DNA of 64,000 nucleotides from Marinomonas rhizomae (GCF_024397855.1 NZ_CP073343.1:2046001-2110000); one strand, 5' to 3'; counted from the first letter of the stretch, positions 36,995-48,307 are shown. Made by a program: numbers and translations. Notes: generated by a model not told the origin, from the sequence alone.

Positions 36995-37876
36995 ATGAGT
37001 CTTTTTAGACGTGTTGGTATTATTGCTCGATTAGATAAACCTCAGATTCTTGATACGGTTAAGAAACTGATGGAGTATCTTCAAGAAAAAGACATCGCTC
37101 CGGTACTTGAAGACCAATTGGCGACCATGATGCCTGGTGTGAAAGTCGCTTCATCGGCGCTAAAAGAATTAGGTGATCATTGTGACATGGTCATGGTAGT
37201 GGGAGGTGACGGAAGTTTCCTTGGTGCTGCTAGAGCAATCTGTAATTACGACATTCCTGTATTAGGTATCAACCGAGGTACGTTGGGGTTTTTAACCGAC
37301 ATCTCGCCACACAATCTTCAAGAAGAATTAGACCCTATTTTTCGTGGCGAATACCATGAAGAAAAGCGCTTTATGATTGAAGCGAAAATCAAGCGTCAGA
37401 ATCGTCCTAGCGGCGAAGGTATTGCGCTCAATGATTTGGTTCTTCACCCTGGCAAATCTGCTCGAATGATTCGTTTTGACTTATTCATAGACGATCAATT
37501 TGTCATGAATCAAAAATCTGATGGTTTAATTGTTGCCACACCCACAGGATCAACCGCTTATGCGCTGTCTGCTGGTGGTCCAATTATGCTGCCAAAATTA
37601 GATGCTTTGGTTCTAGTGCCCATGCACCCACATACGTTAAGTAACAGACCTATTGTGATTGATGCCAATGCCAATATACGCATTGTTGTATGCGAATCGA
37701 ATCTAACGTATCCAAGTGTGAGTTGTGACGGCCAGCTTAATATTACCGCGGCACCAGGGGATGAGATCCACATCTCTAAAAAAACGGGTGGAATTCGACT
37801 GATACACCCTAAAAACCATGATTTTTACAATGTGTGTCGTGACAAGCTAGGTTGGCAATCCAGTTATCGCGCTTAA
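36995..37876 (+). CDS. nadK: NAD kinase
   Basis: NadK phosphorylates NAD to NADP. This 293-residue cytoplasmic enzyme has the GGDGSF motif with catalytic Asp72 and the conserved block GLIVATPTGSTAYALSAGGP near residue 173. ALNDLVLHPGK is the adenosine/ribose-binding stretch. Length matches the family. The downstream rhomboid gene starts 57 bases later on the same strand. Confidence 0.97.
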   Translation: MSLFRRVGIIARLDKPQILDTVKKLMEYLQEKDIAPVLEDQLATMMPGVKVASSALKELGDHCDMVMVVGGDGSFLGAARAICNYDIPVLGINRGTLGFLTDISPHNLQEELDPIFRGEYHEEKRFMIEAKIKRQNRPSGEGIALNDLVLHPGKSARMIRFDLFIDDQFVMNQKSDGLIVATPTGSTAYALSAGGPIMLPKLDALVLVPMHPHTLSNRPIVIDANANIRIVVCESNLTYPSVSCDGQLNITAAPGDEIHISKKTGGIRLIHPKNHDFYNVCRDKLGWQSSYRA

Positions 37877-37933
37877 TATATTGGGTTCTGGTTAAATTTT
37901 ATTATTTTGTAAACAAATCCTTTTAGGGGCTGC

Positions 37934-38803
37934 ATGTATTTTGTTTATCAGTTCAAAGAAACAGAAGACCCTAAAGGGTTAACCGAAGCTTTGTGGCATC
38001 ATAAAGTGGCACATCAAATTCTGTTCAAAGATGGCCATAATGAGTTGTGGGTATTGGATCCAAGCCAGTTGCCAACCGTTGAGCAGCTTATGACTATTTG
38101 GAAGGGTGATCCGGCTTTGTTGCAGCAAGCCCAGGCTGCAGCGGTGACCAGAACAGCCACTAAAGGTGGAATCCTTTCTCAGCTCAAACTCTCGCCAATG
38201 ACAACTATCTTATTACTGTTAACCTTATTAGTAGCGGTGATTACTCAACTTGGTGGTGACATCAAAACAGTCGGTTACTTTTCTATTAGTCCATTCGATA
38301 TTAGAAACGGTCATATTTATTTTTATGATTTATCTGAAGTGTTATCTAAAGGTGAGTATTGGCGTATTTTCACTCCTACATTACTGCATTTCAGCGTGCT
38401 ACATATTGTTTTCAATACACTATGGATTTGGGAGATCGGCAGCAAACTAGAACGTATTTTAGGGTCAATCGCTTGGAGTGTTGGGGTTGCCATTATTGCG
38501 GTATTAAGTAACGTTTTGCAGTACGAAATAAGTGGTTATCCTTTATTTGGCGGCTTGTCAGGCGTGGTATACGGTTTAATTGGTTTTGCTTGGCTTTTGC
38601 CGATTTTAAGCAAGCGCTGGCCAATCATTATCAGCAAACAGTTGATGGCGTTTTTTGTGGTTTGGTTAGGTATAGGCTATACGCCTTTTCCTGAAATGGT
38701 AGGGCTTGGTAGTATTGCCAATACGGCTCATACCATCGGTTTGTTGTCAGGGTTAGTGCTTGGTGTTGTTTACTGGCTTACGACCAAACACCGTCATAAA
38801 TAG
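37934..38803 (+). CDS. glpG: Rhomboid intramembrane serine protease (GlpG type)
   Basis: This 289-residue protein has a soluble N-terminal domain (about 1-85), then six membrane helices. The catalytic Ser209 is in GGLSGVVYG and His266 in NTAHTIGLLSG; HIVFNTLWIWEIGS holds the oxyanion His-Asn region. It cleaves membrane segments inside the bilayer. Gene order nadK-glpG-yeaC suggests co-transcription. Substrates are unknown; the E. coli glp context is absent. Confidence 0.93.
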   Translation: MYFVYQFKETEDPKGLTEALWHHKVAHQILFKDGHNELWVLDPSQLPTVEQLMTIWKGDPALLQQAQAAAVTRTATKGGILSQLKLSPMTTILLLLTLLVAVITQLGGDIKTVGYFSISPFDIRNGHIYFYDLSEVLSKGEYWRIFTPTLLHFSVLHIVFNTLWIWEIGSKLERILGSIAWSVGVAIIAVLSNVLQYEISGYPLFGGLSGVVYGLIGFAWLLPILSKRWPIIISKQLMAFFVVWLGIGYTPFPEMVGLGSIANTAHTIGLLSGLVLGVVYWLTTKHRHK

Positions 38804-38869
38804 TTCAAACAGTTTAAATTTTATCTTTTAATTATAGACTTGGCCTGCTTCAAAGCAGGGAGATACAAA

Positions 38870-39151
38870 ATGAATTTTAAAGAAATGATCGACAATATGT
38901 CGCCTGAAGTATATGTCAAACTGAAGCAAGCGGTAGAGCTTGGTAAGTGGCCGAACGGTGTAAGATTGACACCAGAACAAACAGAATTATGTCTACAAGC
39001 TGTTATTACTTATGACTACAGCAATAAAGAAGAAAAAGATCGTGTTGGCTACATCGACACCACAGGTCATAAAAACGTTGGCAAAAAAGACCCAACGAAA
39101 GAGCAAGACACCATTAAATGGGTTGGCGATGGTCCTGAGGGACAAGCTTGA
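38870..39151 (+). CDS. yeaC: YeaC-family (DUF1315) small protein
   Basis: This 93-residue soluble protein matches the YeaC/DUF1315 family: MNFKEMIDNMSPEVYVKLKQ at the start and GKWPNGVRLTPEQTELCLQA next, ending with a charged tail. Function is unknown. I use ATG 38870, which follows GGGAGAT; upstream TTG 38840 is less likely. The stop overlaps the ATG of the next gene (TGATG). Confidence 0.88.
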   Translation: MNFKEMIDNMSPEVYVKLKQAVELGKWPNGVRLTPEQTELCLQAVITYDYSNKEEKDRVGYIDTTGHKNVGKKDPTKEQDTIKWVGDGPEGQA

Positions 39152-39975
39152 TGTTGCAGGGTAACCTTAAAAAAATGTCGACGGAGGTTCGTGATGGCCA
39201 AGTGTATTATCATCTGAACCTAGGAAGTGATCGTGTACTGGTTAACGATTTGTTAGGTAAAAAAGTTTCTTTGCATCTTGATGGAACGATTCATTGTGTA
39301 AATTGCGGCAAGGTGACCAAAAAATCGTTCAGCCAAGGCTTTTGCTTTAATTGCTTTCGAAAGTTAGCCGCCTGCGATACTTGCATCATGAGTCCAGAAA
39401 AGTGCCACTTTCATCTAGGGACGTGCCGAGAACCTGAATGGGCTGAGCAGTATTGCATGCAAAGCCATTATGTATATTTGGCCAATTCATCGGCGTTAAA
39501 AGTCGGTATTACCCGTGGTGATCAATTACCCACGCGTTGGATAGATCAGGGTGCCACCCAGGCTAGAGCCTTGTTTAGAGTACAAAACCGAAGAATGTCT
39601 GGTTTAGTCGAAACCTTATTTAAAACCCAAGTGGCGGATAAAACCAATTGGCGCAACATGCTCAAAGGGTCGTCTATCGAAATGGATCTTGAGCAAGAGC
39701 AAGAGCGTTTAATTGATCGACTTTATGAAGGTCTAGACTCCTTGCAACATGAGTTTGGGTTGCAGTCCATCACCGATTTGTCCGATGAAAATGAAACTCA
39801 TGAATTTACCTACCCAGTTTTAGAATACCCAACCAAAATAACCAGCCTTAACGCAGAAAAAACGCCGCACATTGAAGGCACTTTGATGGGCATAAAAGGC
39901 CAGTACTGGATGCTAGACACGGGCGTGATTAATATTCGTAAATACACCGGTTACCAAGCGACATTGACATTCTAG
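39151..39975 (+). CDS. DUF2797 protein with Cys-rich zinc-type region
   Basis: This 274-residue protein has at least eight Cys in its first 90 residues (CVNCGK, CFNCFRK, CDTC, CHFHLGTC), which would bind one or two metal ions. SSALKVGITRGDQLPTRWID then resembles the GIY-YIG-like segment of DUF2797. Function is unknown; a nucleic-acid role is possible. The start ATG overlaps the yeaC stop. It is followed by pepN after 13 bases, so yeaC-DUF2797-pepN form an operon, an arrangement also seen in Pseudomonas relatives. Confidence 0.85.
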   Translation: MLQGNLKKMSTEVRDGQVYYHLNLGSDRVLVNDLLGKKVSLHLDGTIHCVNCGKVTKKSFSQGFCFNCFRKLAACDTCIMSPEKCHFHLGTCREPEWAEQYCMQSHYVYLANSSALKVGITRGDQLPTRWIDQGATQARALFRVQNRRMSGLVETLFKTQVADKTNWRNMLKGSSIEMDLEQEQERLIDRLYEGLDSLQHEFGLQSITDLSDENETHEFTYPVLEYPTKITSLNAEKTPHIEGTLMGIKGQYWMLDTGVINIRKYTGYQATLTF

Positions 39976-39988
39976 GAGATAAGAACAA

Positions 39989-42622
39989 ATGAAAGAGAGT
40001 CAGCCATCAGCGATTTATTTAAAAGACTATAAAGTTCCTCCTTTTCTTATTGATAAAACAGAGCTTACATTTGATCTAGACGAAGCGACAACCATTGTCA
40101 CTTCGCGCCTACATATGCGTCGCAACCCTGCATTTGGCAAATCGACAGCGCCTTTGGTTTTGGATGGCGGTGAAGACGTTAAATTGATTGGTGTTGCCAT
40201 GGACGACTATGCCTTGCCGCCAGAAGAGTACCGCATCAGTGAAGACAAGCTGATCATTACTGCCACAGCAGATCAGTTTATTTTGACTTGTGAAACCTTG
40301 ATTGAGCCACAAAACAACACACGCCTTGAAGGCCTGTATCGTTCGTCTTCTATGTTTTGTACTCAATGTGAGGCCGAAGGTTTTCGTCATATTACCTACT
40401 ACCTAGATCGTCCTGATGTCATGTCTGTGTTTACCACGACCATTATTGCTGACGAATCTCGTTACCCTGTAATGTTGTCTAACGGTAATGAAGTTGAACG
40501 CGGTAAAACGGATGAAGGTAAAACAGTCGTTGTATGGCACGACCCATTCCCTAAACCTGCTTATCTTTTTGCTTTAGTTGCGGGTGATCTTGCGGTAAAA
40601 AATGACGTATTTACCACGCAAAGTAAGCGCGATATTAAACTGCAAATCTTCACCGAGTCTCACAATATCGACAAAGTCGATTATGCGATGGAAGCACTAA
40701 AACGCTCTATGCGTTGGGATGAAGAAACCTATGGACGTGAATACGATTTAGATATTTTCATGATCGTTGCCGTCGATGATTTCAATATGGGTGCCATGGA
40801 AAACAAAGGGTTGAATATTTTTAATTCATCTTGCTTGTTGGCTAGCCCGGAAACCACAACGGACGATACATATTTACGTGTCGAAGCCATTGTTGCGCAC
40901 GAATATTTCCATAACTGGTCTGGTAACCGTGTTACTTGTCGAGATTGGTTTCAGCTAAGTTTAAAAGAAGGCTTTACTGTTTTCCGTGACCAGACTTTTT
41001 CTGCTGATATGCATTCAGAAACCGTAAAACGTGTAGAAGATGTTTCTTTTCTGAAAACCGCTCAATTCGCTGAAGATGCTGGCCCAATGGCGCATCCTGT
41101 GCGTCCGGCTTCTTTTATTGAGATATCCAACTTTTACACGCTTACTGTCTATGAAAAGGGGTCTGAAATTGTTCGCATGATTCATATCTTGTTAGGCGCA
41201 GAGAAATTTCGTGCAGGATCTGATTTGTATTTCGATCGTCACGATGGTCAAGCGGTGACTTGTGATGATTTTGTTGCTGCTATGCAAGATGCTTCTGGTT
41301 TTGATCTTTCTCAATTCAAACGTTGGTACTCTCAAGCGGGTACGCCGATTGTTACAGTTACAGACAGTTTTGATGAAGCAACGGGCACGTATCGTCTAGC
41401 GATGAAGCAAGATACGCCAGCCACTCCAGGTCAGCCCACAAAATTACCACTGCACATTCCTGTGCGCGTTGGTTTACTTGACGAGCAGGGTACTGTCGTA
41501 TCCTCTGAGGTAAACGGTGTTGTGGCAGAAGATCACGTTCTGCACCTGACATTCAGTGAGCAAGAATTTGAGTTTAGCGGTTTGACTTCTAAGCCTGTAC
41601 CATCTTTGCTACGAGGCTTTTCGGCACCAGTTAAATTACGTTATGACTATTCTTCGAAAGACCTATTGTTACTGCTGTCTTCCGATTCGGATGGTTTTAA
41701 TCGTTGGAGCGCCTCTCAACAATTGGCAGTTAATGAGCTTACTACGCTGATCAATCAGGCAATTGCTGGTAAAGAACTGTCAATAGACTCTCAGTTGGTT
41801 AATGGTTTTAAAGGCTTGTTAGCTGATGAGACACTAGACCCAGCTATGGTGGCCTTAATTCTTGCTTTGCCAAGCCAAGCGTATTTGTCTGAGCTAGCGA
41901 ATCCAATTCACCCAGCGGCAATCAAGCAAGCGCGCCAATATTTAAAAGCTCAATTGGCTAATGCATTGTCAGTGGATTTTGAGCGGGTTTACCGCGAACA
42001 TAAAATCCACGGTGAGTACCAAGCGACAGCGAAAGATATAGCACATCGTTCCATTAAGAATATTGCTTTATCTTACTGGGTTGAGACAAACAATGAGCTC
42101 GCTCAGCAAGAGGTTGTTTCGCAATTTCAAACGGCCAATAACATGACCGATCAATTTGCTGCGTTGTCTATTGCTGTTAACTCACATCACAAGCAAGCAG
42201 AAGAGCTATTGTCAGCATTTTATGAACAGTGGAAAGCGGAACCATTGGTAGTGAATAAATGGCTGATGTTAAGTGCTAGCCAAGATCAAGATAATGCTTT
42301 GGAAACAGTGCAAGGGCTAATGGAACATCCAGCTTTCGATCTGAAAAATCCAAATAAAGTGCGCTCTGTTTTAGGGGGCTTTGGTCAAAGTGTTGCGGGT
42401 TTCCATAACGCTGACGGCAGCGGTTATTGCTTCTTGGCTGATCAGATTATTGTGCTAAATAAACGTAATCCACAAATTGCTTCTAGACTCTGTACGCCAT
42501 TAACTCGCTGGAAAAAAATGCAACCTGAGCTAAGTGCAAAAATGAAAGCAGAATTAGAGCGCATTTTGGCGGAAGATTTATCAAAAGATGTTTATGAGGT
42601 GATTTCTAAAAGTCTTGCTTAA
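39989..42622 (+). CDS. pepN: Aminopeptidase N
   Basis: This 877-residue M1 metallopeptidase removes N-terminal residues from peptides in the cytoplasm. The exopeptidase motif GAMENKGLNIF is near residue 268 and the zinc site HEYFHNWSGNR near 304, with the third ligand Glu about 20 residues on in LKEGFTVFRDQ. The C-terminal half is the E. coli PepN-type helical domain, and length fits (870 in E. coli). It ends the yeaC-DUF2797 operon and is followed by a terminator. Confidence 0.97.
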   Translation: MKESQPSAIYLKDYKVPPFLIDKTELTFDLDEATTIVTSRLHMRRNPAFGKSTAPLVLDGGEDVKLIGVAMDDYALPPEEYRISEDKLIITATADQFILTCETLIEPQNNTRLEGLYRSSSMFCTQCEAEGFRHITYYLDRPDVMSVFTTTIIADESRYPVMLSNGNEVERGKTDEGKTVVVWHDPFPKPAYLFALVAGDLAVKNDVFTTQSKRDIKLQIFTESHNIDKVDYAMEALKRSMRWDEETYGREYDLDIFMIVAVDDFNMGAMENKGLNIFNSSCLLASPETTTDDTYLRVEAIVAHEYFHNWSGNRVTCRDWFQLSLKEGFTVFRDQTFSADMHSETVKRVEDVSFLKTAQFAEDAGPMAHPVRPASFIEISNFYTLTVYEKGSEIVRMIHILLGAEKFRAGSDLYFDRHDGQAVTCDDFVAAMQDASGFDLSQFKRWYSQAGTPIVTVTDSFDEATGTYRLAMKQDTPATPGQPTKLPLHIPVRVGLLDEQGTVVSSEVNGVVAEDHVLHLTFSEQEFEFSGLTSKPVPSLLRGFSAPVKLRYDYSSKDLLLLLSSDSDGFNRWSASQQLAVNELTTLINQAIAGKELSIDSQLVNGFKGLLADETLDPAMVALILALPSQAYLSELANPIHPAAIKQARQYLKAQLANALSVDFERVYREHKIHGEYQATAKDIAHRSIKNIALSYWVETNNELAQQEVVSQFQTANNMTDQFAALSIAVNSHHKQAEELLSAFYEQWKAEPLVVNKWLMLSASQDQDNALETVQGLMEHPAFDLKNPNKVRSVLGGFGQSVAGFHNADGSGYCFLADQIIVLNKRNPQIASRLCTPLTRWKKMQPELSAKMKAELERILAEDLSKDVYEVISKSLA

Positions 42623-42654
42623 CCTATTATAAGCCACTAGATAAAATCTTATCT

Positions 42655-42688
42655 AAAGCCCCCATAGATTTTTCTTTGGGGCTTTTTT
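42655..42688 (+). terminator. Terminator after pepN
   Basis: AAAGCCCC near 42655-42662 pairs with GGGGCTTT at 42678-42685, and TTTTTT follows. It lies 32 bases past the pepN stop. Confidence 0.85.
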
Positions 42689-42808
42689 GTTGTTTGCTTG
42701 ATAAAAAGTAGAATCTTGTCTTTACTGTTTCTTTGCATTTTACACATAAATCTGGCATAAGTGAGAGGTAACCTATTGTCGACCTTGAGTTTATTTAAGG
42801 AGCGAAAA

Positions 42809-44398
42809 ATGAAAGCACGCACGACGATTTTGATTCCAATCGCCTTGGGCTTGATGATGTCTGGGTGTACGACTTCTTCACGCCAGCAGTCGGACTCGAT
42901 CATTGAACAAACGGCAGGCTCTACCGAACCCGTTGCCCAAGCTCCACTCCAAAGCTCTGCTGTTAGCGCAAAAGAAATTGCACTAGAAAATCAGGTAAAG
43001 TCAAAAAACTCTCTTATAGATTCACTGCAGCAGCAATTGCTAGATAATCAAAGTCAGCTCGCTCTATTAAATAAATCTCTTGATGAGAAAGATATTATTA
43101 TTGCTAACTTGCAGAAAACGCCATCTACCGCAAAATCTTTAGTGGCTTTAGAGGAGCAAAAGAAACAGCGTGAAGCGCTTGAGTCTCGTTATGCTGCATT
43201 AAAATTAGATAATGATTTATTAACACGTCGTATTAGTCAGTTAGAAAATGAAAACACATCATTAAAGCAGCAAGTGTCTAGTTTAGAAAATATGCCAACG
43301 TCGCAAGATGCTTTTAAGCAAAGCTATTTTGATTTGCTGGATGAAAACACGGAACTAAAAAGCAAATACGCTGATTTAGAAGCGGATAATCAATCTAATC
43401 AAAAACGTCTTACCGCACTGAAAAAAGAAAACCTTATTTTGGGTGGCGCTTTATCTGACGCAAGAGCGCAACATCAAGTACTGTGGGATAAGATTCGTTC
43501 TCTTGGAGCAAAACAGCCTGAAGCTGCTAAGCCAATAGTTAATCTTAACCAACCACCATTGCCGCTCGCGACAGATGATATGAATTACGCAAAAGAAAAT
43601 ACGCAAATGCGCATTGAGTTGGCTAATTTACAAAGTCAATTAGCAGAACAGAAGTCGCTTATTGAAGAGTATAAAACTGACATTTTAAAACTTGAAGCTG
43701 CTCTTGATGAAGGGGCTGATTATGAAGCGCGTTGGAAAGACCTTGATAATAAGCTTGCCCAAGCGCAACAAAATAATGCAGAACTAACGGCTCAACTTAA
43801 CGCTGCAGGTGAAGAGCTAGCTGAAAGCCAAGCAGAGCTCAAAGCTTTGTCTGCTCGCCTAGCTGGCACCCAGCAAGCCTTGGAAATTAATGAAAACGGT
43901 GGCATAACCGTAGCGGCAGCGATAGAAGCTTTGCAGGCGCAAATGAACTCCTCATTACAAAATGTGCAATGGCAGCTACCAAATGAAATGGCCTTGCATA
44001 ATAATTTTGAAATATTGGTGTCAGCAGACGTTCGTCCTTCGCTTTCTGGGCAGGTCTATCAAGCAGAATTAGTAACTGACAGTGATATTCAAATGATCAG
44101 TGATCCTGTTGCTAGTGCTGTTGTTCAAAATGGGCGCTTACAATGGCGCTGGCGTGTAGCGGGTTTAAACGAAAAGCCAGAAGCACAACTGGATTTATTT
44201 GTTAGTCAGCAAATTTCTTTCCAAGACCAAACGTTTCAGCGACAAATATACCGAGGCAATGAAACTTTATCATTGATCAATACGAACTTGTTTGAGAAGT
44301 ACGGTTATTGGGGTATCGCTATTTTGCTTGGTTTGTTAAGTGGTTTTCTTATTGGCCGTATTAGTAAATCAAAAAACAACCAAGAATTAAGCTCTTAA
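42809..44398 (+). CDS. Coiled-coil lipoprotein with C-terminal membrane segment
   Basis: This 529-residue protein has a lipoprotein signal (LGLMMSGC, lipidated Cys20, Thr at +2) and then about 330 residues of heptad-like, Gln/Glu/Leu-rich coiled coil. A beta-rich domain (about 375-490, with WQLPNEMALH and LQWRWRVAGLNEKPEAQ) follows, and a C-terminal helix (about 495-513, GIAILLGLLSGFLIGRI) with a basic end. AAGGAG lies before the ATG at 42809. I do not recognise the family. The layout would allow anchoring in two membranes. Confidence 0.8.
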   Translation: MKARTTILIPIALGLMMSGCTTSSRQQSDSIIEQTAGSTEPVAQAPLQSSAVSAKEIALENQVKSKNSLIDSLQQQLLDNQSQLALLNKSLDEKDIIIANLQKTPSTAKSLVALEEQKKQREALESRYAALKLDNDLLTRRISQLENENTSLKQQVSSLENMPTSQDAFKQSYFDLLDENTELKSKYADLEADNQSNQKRLTALKKENLILGGALSDARAQHQVLWDKIRSLGAKQPEAAKPIVNLNQPPLPLATDDMNYAKENTQMRIELANLQSQLAEQKSLIEEYKTDILKLEAALDEGADYEARWKDLDNKLAQAQQNNAELTAQLNAAGEELAESQAELKALSARLAGTQQALEINENGGITVAAAIEALQAQMNSSLQNVQWQLPNEMALHNNFEILVSADVRPSLSGQVYQAELVTDSDIQMISDPVASAVVQNGRLQWRWRVAGLNEKPEAQLDLFVSQQISFQDQTFQRQIYRGNETLSLINTNLFEKYGYWGIAILLGLLSGFLIGRISKSKNNQELSS

Positions 44399-44421
44399 TG
44401 CCTCGGCGGCGTCCTTAAAAT

Positions 44422-44458
44422 AGCGAAGTTGATCTTGATTGGTTGGCTTCGCTTTTTT
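44422..44458 (+). terminator. Terminator before metH
   Basis: AGCGAAG at 44422-44428 pairs with CTTCGCT at 44447-44453, followed by a T-run. It closes the lipoprotein gene. Confidence 0.75.
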
Positions 44459-44558
44459 CTTTCCTCGGATCATTCAACTCCTCATTACTTTTTTTCAACG
44501 CGACAAGCGTGACTTTTCGGTATAGTACGTCTGCATATTCTTTTTTGAGGTGGTTAGA

Positions 44559-47500
44559 GTGGTAAAGTCCGATTCGTATTCTATTATAGAGAAGCGACTA
44601 GCTGAAAACGTATTGATTCTAGATGGTGCCATGGGCACCATGATCCAAGGATATAAATTAGAAGAACAAGATTATCGTGGTGAGCGTTTTGAAGATTGGG
44701 AAAGTGACTTAAAAGGCAATAATGACCTGCTTTCATTGACTCAACCAAAGATCATTAAAGACATTTATTCAAGTTACCTTGCCGCCGGCGCAGACATCAT
44801 TGAAACCAATACTTTCAATGCCAATTATATCTCCATGCTGGATTACCACATGGAAGATCTTAGCTACGAGCTAAATTTTGAATCAGCTCGATTAGCTCGT
44901 GAAGCCGCTGACGAATTCACCAAGCAGAATCCAAATAAACCTCGCTTTGTTGCTGGAGCTGTTGGTCCGACTAGTCGTACTTGTACGATTTCTCCTGATG
45001 TTAACGATCCAGGTTTCCGTAATATACATTTTGATGAGTTAGTTGAGGCTTATACAACGGCCGTTGATGGATTAATCAAAGGTGGTGTGGATCTTCTGCT
45101 AATCGAAACCATCTTCGATACCTTGAACGCAAAAGCCGCTATTTACGCTGTATTAGATTATTTCGAAAAAACTGGCGTTCGTTATCCGATAATGATTTCC
45201 GGCACTATTACCGATGCCTCAGGGCGTACTTTGTCTGGACAAACCACAGAGGCATTTTGGAATTCCATCTCCCATGCTAAGCCTATTTCAGTTGGTTTAA
45301 ACTGTGCGCTAGGGCCTAAAGAGCTACGCCAATACGTAGAGGAGCTTTCTCGTATTGCTGATACGCATGTATCTGCTCACCCAAATGCTGGATTACCTAA
45401 CGCTTTTGGTGAATACGACGAATCGCCAGAAGAGATGCTTGAAGAAATTCAAGGTTGGGTTGACTCTGGATTTTTGAATATCATCGGTGGTTGTTGTGGT
45501 ACGGCGCCAGAACACATTAAAACGTTCGCGACAGCCTTTGCAGACTCGATACCACGTGTCATTCCTGAGATCGAAAAAGCTTGCCGTTTATCAGGACTCG
45601 AGCCATTCAATATCGACGGCAATAGCTTGTTTGTCAACGTCGGTGAAAGAACCAACGTGACCGGCTCGGCCATGTTTAAACGTCTTATCAAAGAAGGTGA
45701 TTTTGATACTGCTTTGGATGTGGCACGTCAGCAAGTGGAAAACGGTGCGCAGATAATCGACATCAACATGGATGAAGGTATGTTGGATTCGCAAGCTGCA
45801 ATGGAGCGCTTTCTTAAGCTCATCGCGTCTGAACCGGATATTTCTCGTGTGCCTATCATGCTGGATTCTTCGAAGTGGGAAATCCTTGAAGCGGGTTTGA
45901 AATGGATCCAAGGTAAAGGCGTCGTTAACTCTATCAGTATGAAAGAGGGCGAAGATAAATTCCGCGAACAAGCGCGTAAGCTAATGAAATACGGCGCTGC
46001 AGTTATCGTTATGGCCTTTGATGAAGTAGGGCAAGCGGATACGCGGGCTCGTAAAATTGAAATTTGCCGACGTTCTTATCATATTTTAGTGGATGAAGTT
46101 GGCTTTCCACCTGAAGACATTATTTTCGATCCAAACATCTTCGCTATCGCTACAGGTATTGAAGAACATAACCGATACGCTTTGGACTTTATCGAAGCAA
46201 CAGGCGATATTACTCGCGAATTGCCTTATGCCAAGGTGTCAGGCGGTGTTTCAAACGTCTCTTTCTCGTTCCGTGGTAACAATCCAGTACGTGAAGCCAT
46301 TCACGCGGTATTTTTATATCACGCGATCAAGCAAGGCATGACTATGGGTATCGTTAACGCAGGGCAGCTTGCTTTGTATGAAGATATACCAACGAAATTG
46401 CGTAATGCTGTAGAAGACGCTGTTCTTAACCGTACGCCGGACGCTACAGACAATTTGTTAGCCATCGCTGGTGAGTTTGCTGGAAATGGCGAAGTCGCAG
46501 AAAAAGAAACGCAAGAATGGCGTGGTTTGCCAGTTTCTGAGCGCTTAAGTCATGCGCTGGTTAAAGGCATAACTGAGTTTATTGATGATGACACAGAAGA
46601 AGCTCGTTTAGCCTTTGCGCGTCCGCTAGAAGTCATTGAAGGTCCATTGATGGATGGTATGAGCATTGTTGGTGACTTATTCGGTTCCGGTAAGATGTTC
46701 TTACCTCAGGTAGTGAAATCAGCGCGTGTAATGAAAAAAGCCGTCGCCTACTTGATGCCATTCATTGAAGAAGAAAAACGCCTAAACATGGACACGGCTT
46801 CATCCAGCAATGGAAAGATCGTTATGGCGACTGTAAAAGGCGACGTACATGATATTGGTAAAAACATCGTTGGTGTTGTTCTGCAGTGTAACAACTTTGA
46901 AGTGATCGATCTTGGTGTCATGGTGTCGGCGGAGAAAATCCTGCGCACAGCAAAAGAAGAGGGCGCAGACATGATCGGCTTGTCTGGCTTGATCACGCCA
47001 TCGTTGGATGAAATGGTGCATGTTGCCAAAGAAATGGAGCGCCAAGGCTTCGATTTGCCCGTCATGATTGGCGGTGCGACAACATCAAAAGCCCACACAG
47101 CAGTAAAAATTGAACAAAACTATAATCGCAATCAAGTCGTTCACGTGACTAATGCGTCTCGTAGTGTTGGCGTGGCCAGCGCCTTACTGAGTAAAGATAA
47201 AGAGCGTTACCAAAAATTTGTCGATGAAATTAAAGCGGATTACGAAAAAACACGTATTCGTTATAAAGATCGTGCTAAAGCGGGTCGCCGTGTTTCTTTG
47301 GATAAAGCGCGCCAGAATAAAGGCCCAATCGCATTTGATGGCAGCAATGTTGTTCAGCCGAACAAACTTGGCATCACCGTTCTGACTGAAAATGATATCG
47401 ACCTTAATAAAGTAAAAGATTACATCGATTGGACTCCTTTCTTTCAAACATGGGAATTGGCTGGTGCTTACCCTCGCATTCTTACTGACGAAGTGGTCGG

Positions 47501-48296
47501 TGTTGAAGCCACCCGCGTGTTCCAAGATGCGTTAGTCATGCTGGATGAAGTGATTGCGAGTAAATCGTTGCAAGCAAGAGCGGTTGTTGGCTTATTCCCT
47601 GCTAACCAAGCAAACCATGATGATATTGAAATCTATGCAGATGAATCACGCAGCGAAGTGATCGAGCGCTTGTCTTTCCTGCGTATTCAAAACGAACTGA
47701 CGGCCCCAGGTAAATACAACCATAGCTTAGCCGATTTTGTTGCACCAAAAGAAAGTGGCGTCGCAGATTATATCGGAGCCTTTGCTTGTGCGGCAGGCTT
47801 TGGTATCGATCCTTTGGTAGCGAAATACGAAGCGGATCATGATGATTACAATTCCATTATGATTAAGGCGGTTGCAGACCGTTTAGCTGAAGCGACGGCT
47901 GAGTATTTACACGAAAAAGTTCGTAAGGAATTTTGGGGCTACGCGGAAGCAGAAGAGTTAACTAATGAGCAGTTAATCAAAGAAAAATACCAAGGTATTC
48001 GTCCTGCACCAGGCTATCCAGCTTGTCCTGATCATACGGAAAAAGCCAAGCTTTGGACTTTGTTGGATGTGAAGGAAAAGATCGACATGGAGATTACGGA
48101 AAGCTTTGCCATGCTGCCAACCGCCGCAGTAAGTGGCTGGTATTTTGCTCACCCTGATGCGACGTATTTTGGTATTGGTAAAATCGGCCCAGATCAGGTG
48201 GACGATTACGCAGAACGTAAAGGAATGAGCAAGGATGACGCTGAGCGTTGGTTAGCACCTAACCTTGGCTACGACCCTGAAGACGATCGCATTTAA
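44559..48296 (+). CDS. metH: Cobalamin-dependent methionine synthase
   Basis: MetH transfers the methyl of 5-methyltetrahydrofolate to homocysteine via B12. The approximately 1245-residue protein has the homocysteine domain (about 10-330, zinc Cys near 248 in NCALG and 311-312 in GGCCGT) and the pterin domain (about 350-610). B12 domains follow (about 650-880, with [11 protein letters not shown] and the cobalt-ligand His near 764). The AdoMet reactivation domain ends it (about 900-1245, [12 protein letters not shown]). GTG 44559 follows TGAGG at better spacing than GTG 44550. cobO follows. Confidence 0.97.
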   Translation: MVKSDSYSIIEKRLAENVLILDGAMGTMIQGYKLEEQDYRGERFEDWESDLKGNNDLLSLTQPKIIKDIYSSYLAAGADIIETNTFNANYISMLDYHMEDLSYELNFESARLAREAADEFTKQNPNKPRFVAGAVGPTSRTCTISPDVNDPGFRNIHFDELVEAYTTAVDGLIKGGVDLLLIETIFDTLNAKAAIYAVLDYFEKTGVRYPIMISGTITDASGRTLSGQTTEAFWNSISHAKPISVGLNCALGPKELRQYVEELSRIADTHVSAHPNAGLPNAFGEYDESPEEMLEEIQGWVDSGFLNIIGGCCGTAPEHIKTFATAFADSIPRVIPEIEKACRLSGLEPFNIDGNSLFVNVGERTNVTGSAMFKRLIKEGDFDTALDVARQQVENGAQIIDINMDEGMLDSQAAMERFLKLIASEPDISRVPIMLDSSKWEILEAGLKWIQGKGVVNSISMKEGEDKFREQARKLMKYGAAVIVMAFDEVGQADTRARKIEICRRSYHILVDEVGFPPEDIIFDPNIFAIATGIEEHNRYALDFIEATGDITRELPYAKVSGGVSNVSFSFRGNNPVREAIHAVFLYHAIKQGMTMGIVNAGQLALYEDIPTKLRNAVEDAVLNRTPDATDNLLAIAGEFAGNGEVAEKETQEWRGLPVSERLSHALVKGITEFIDDDTEEARLAFARPLEVIEGPLMDGMSIVGDLFGSGKMFLPQVVKSARVMKKAVAYLMPFIEEEKRLNMDTASSSNGKIVMATVKGDVHDIGKNIVGVVLQCNNFEVIDLGVMVSAEKILRTAKEEGADMIGLSGLITPSLDEMVHVAKEMERQGFDLPVMIGGATTSKAHTAVKIEQNYNRNQVVHVTNASRSVGVASALLSKDKERYQKFVDEIKADYEKTRIRYKDRAKAGRRVSLDKARQNKGPIAFDGSNVVQPNKLGITVLTENDIDLNKVKDYIDWTPFFQTWELAGAYPRILTDEVVGVEATRVFQDALVMLDEVIASKSLQARAVVGLFPANQANHDDIEIYADESRSEVIERLSFLRIQNELTAPGKYNHSLADFVAPKESGVADYIGAFACAAGFGIDPLVAKYEADHDDYNSIMIKAVADRLAEATAEYLHEKVRKEFWGYAEAEELTNEQLIKEKYQGIRPAPGYPACPDHTEKAKLWTLLDVKEKIDMEITESFAMLPTAAVSGWYFAHPDATYFGIGKIGPDQVDDYAERKGMSKDDAERWLAPNLGYDPEDDRI

Positions 48297-48307
48297 TTCA
48301 TCTTGTT

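Noticed and set aside
42649..42903. 84-codon minus-strand frame between pepN and the lipoprotein gene
   Set aside because: It runs through the pepN terminator and into the lipoprotein signal sequence; composition is not protein-like.
46748..47098. 116-codon frame on the minus strand inside metH
   Set aside because: It lies within the B12 domain of metH, which is strongly coding on the other strand; no ribosome site or family match.
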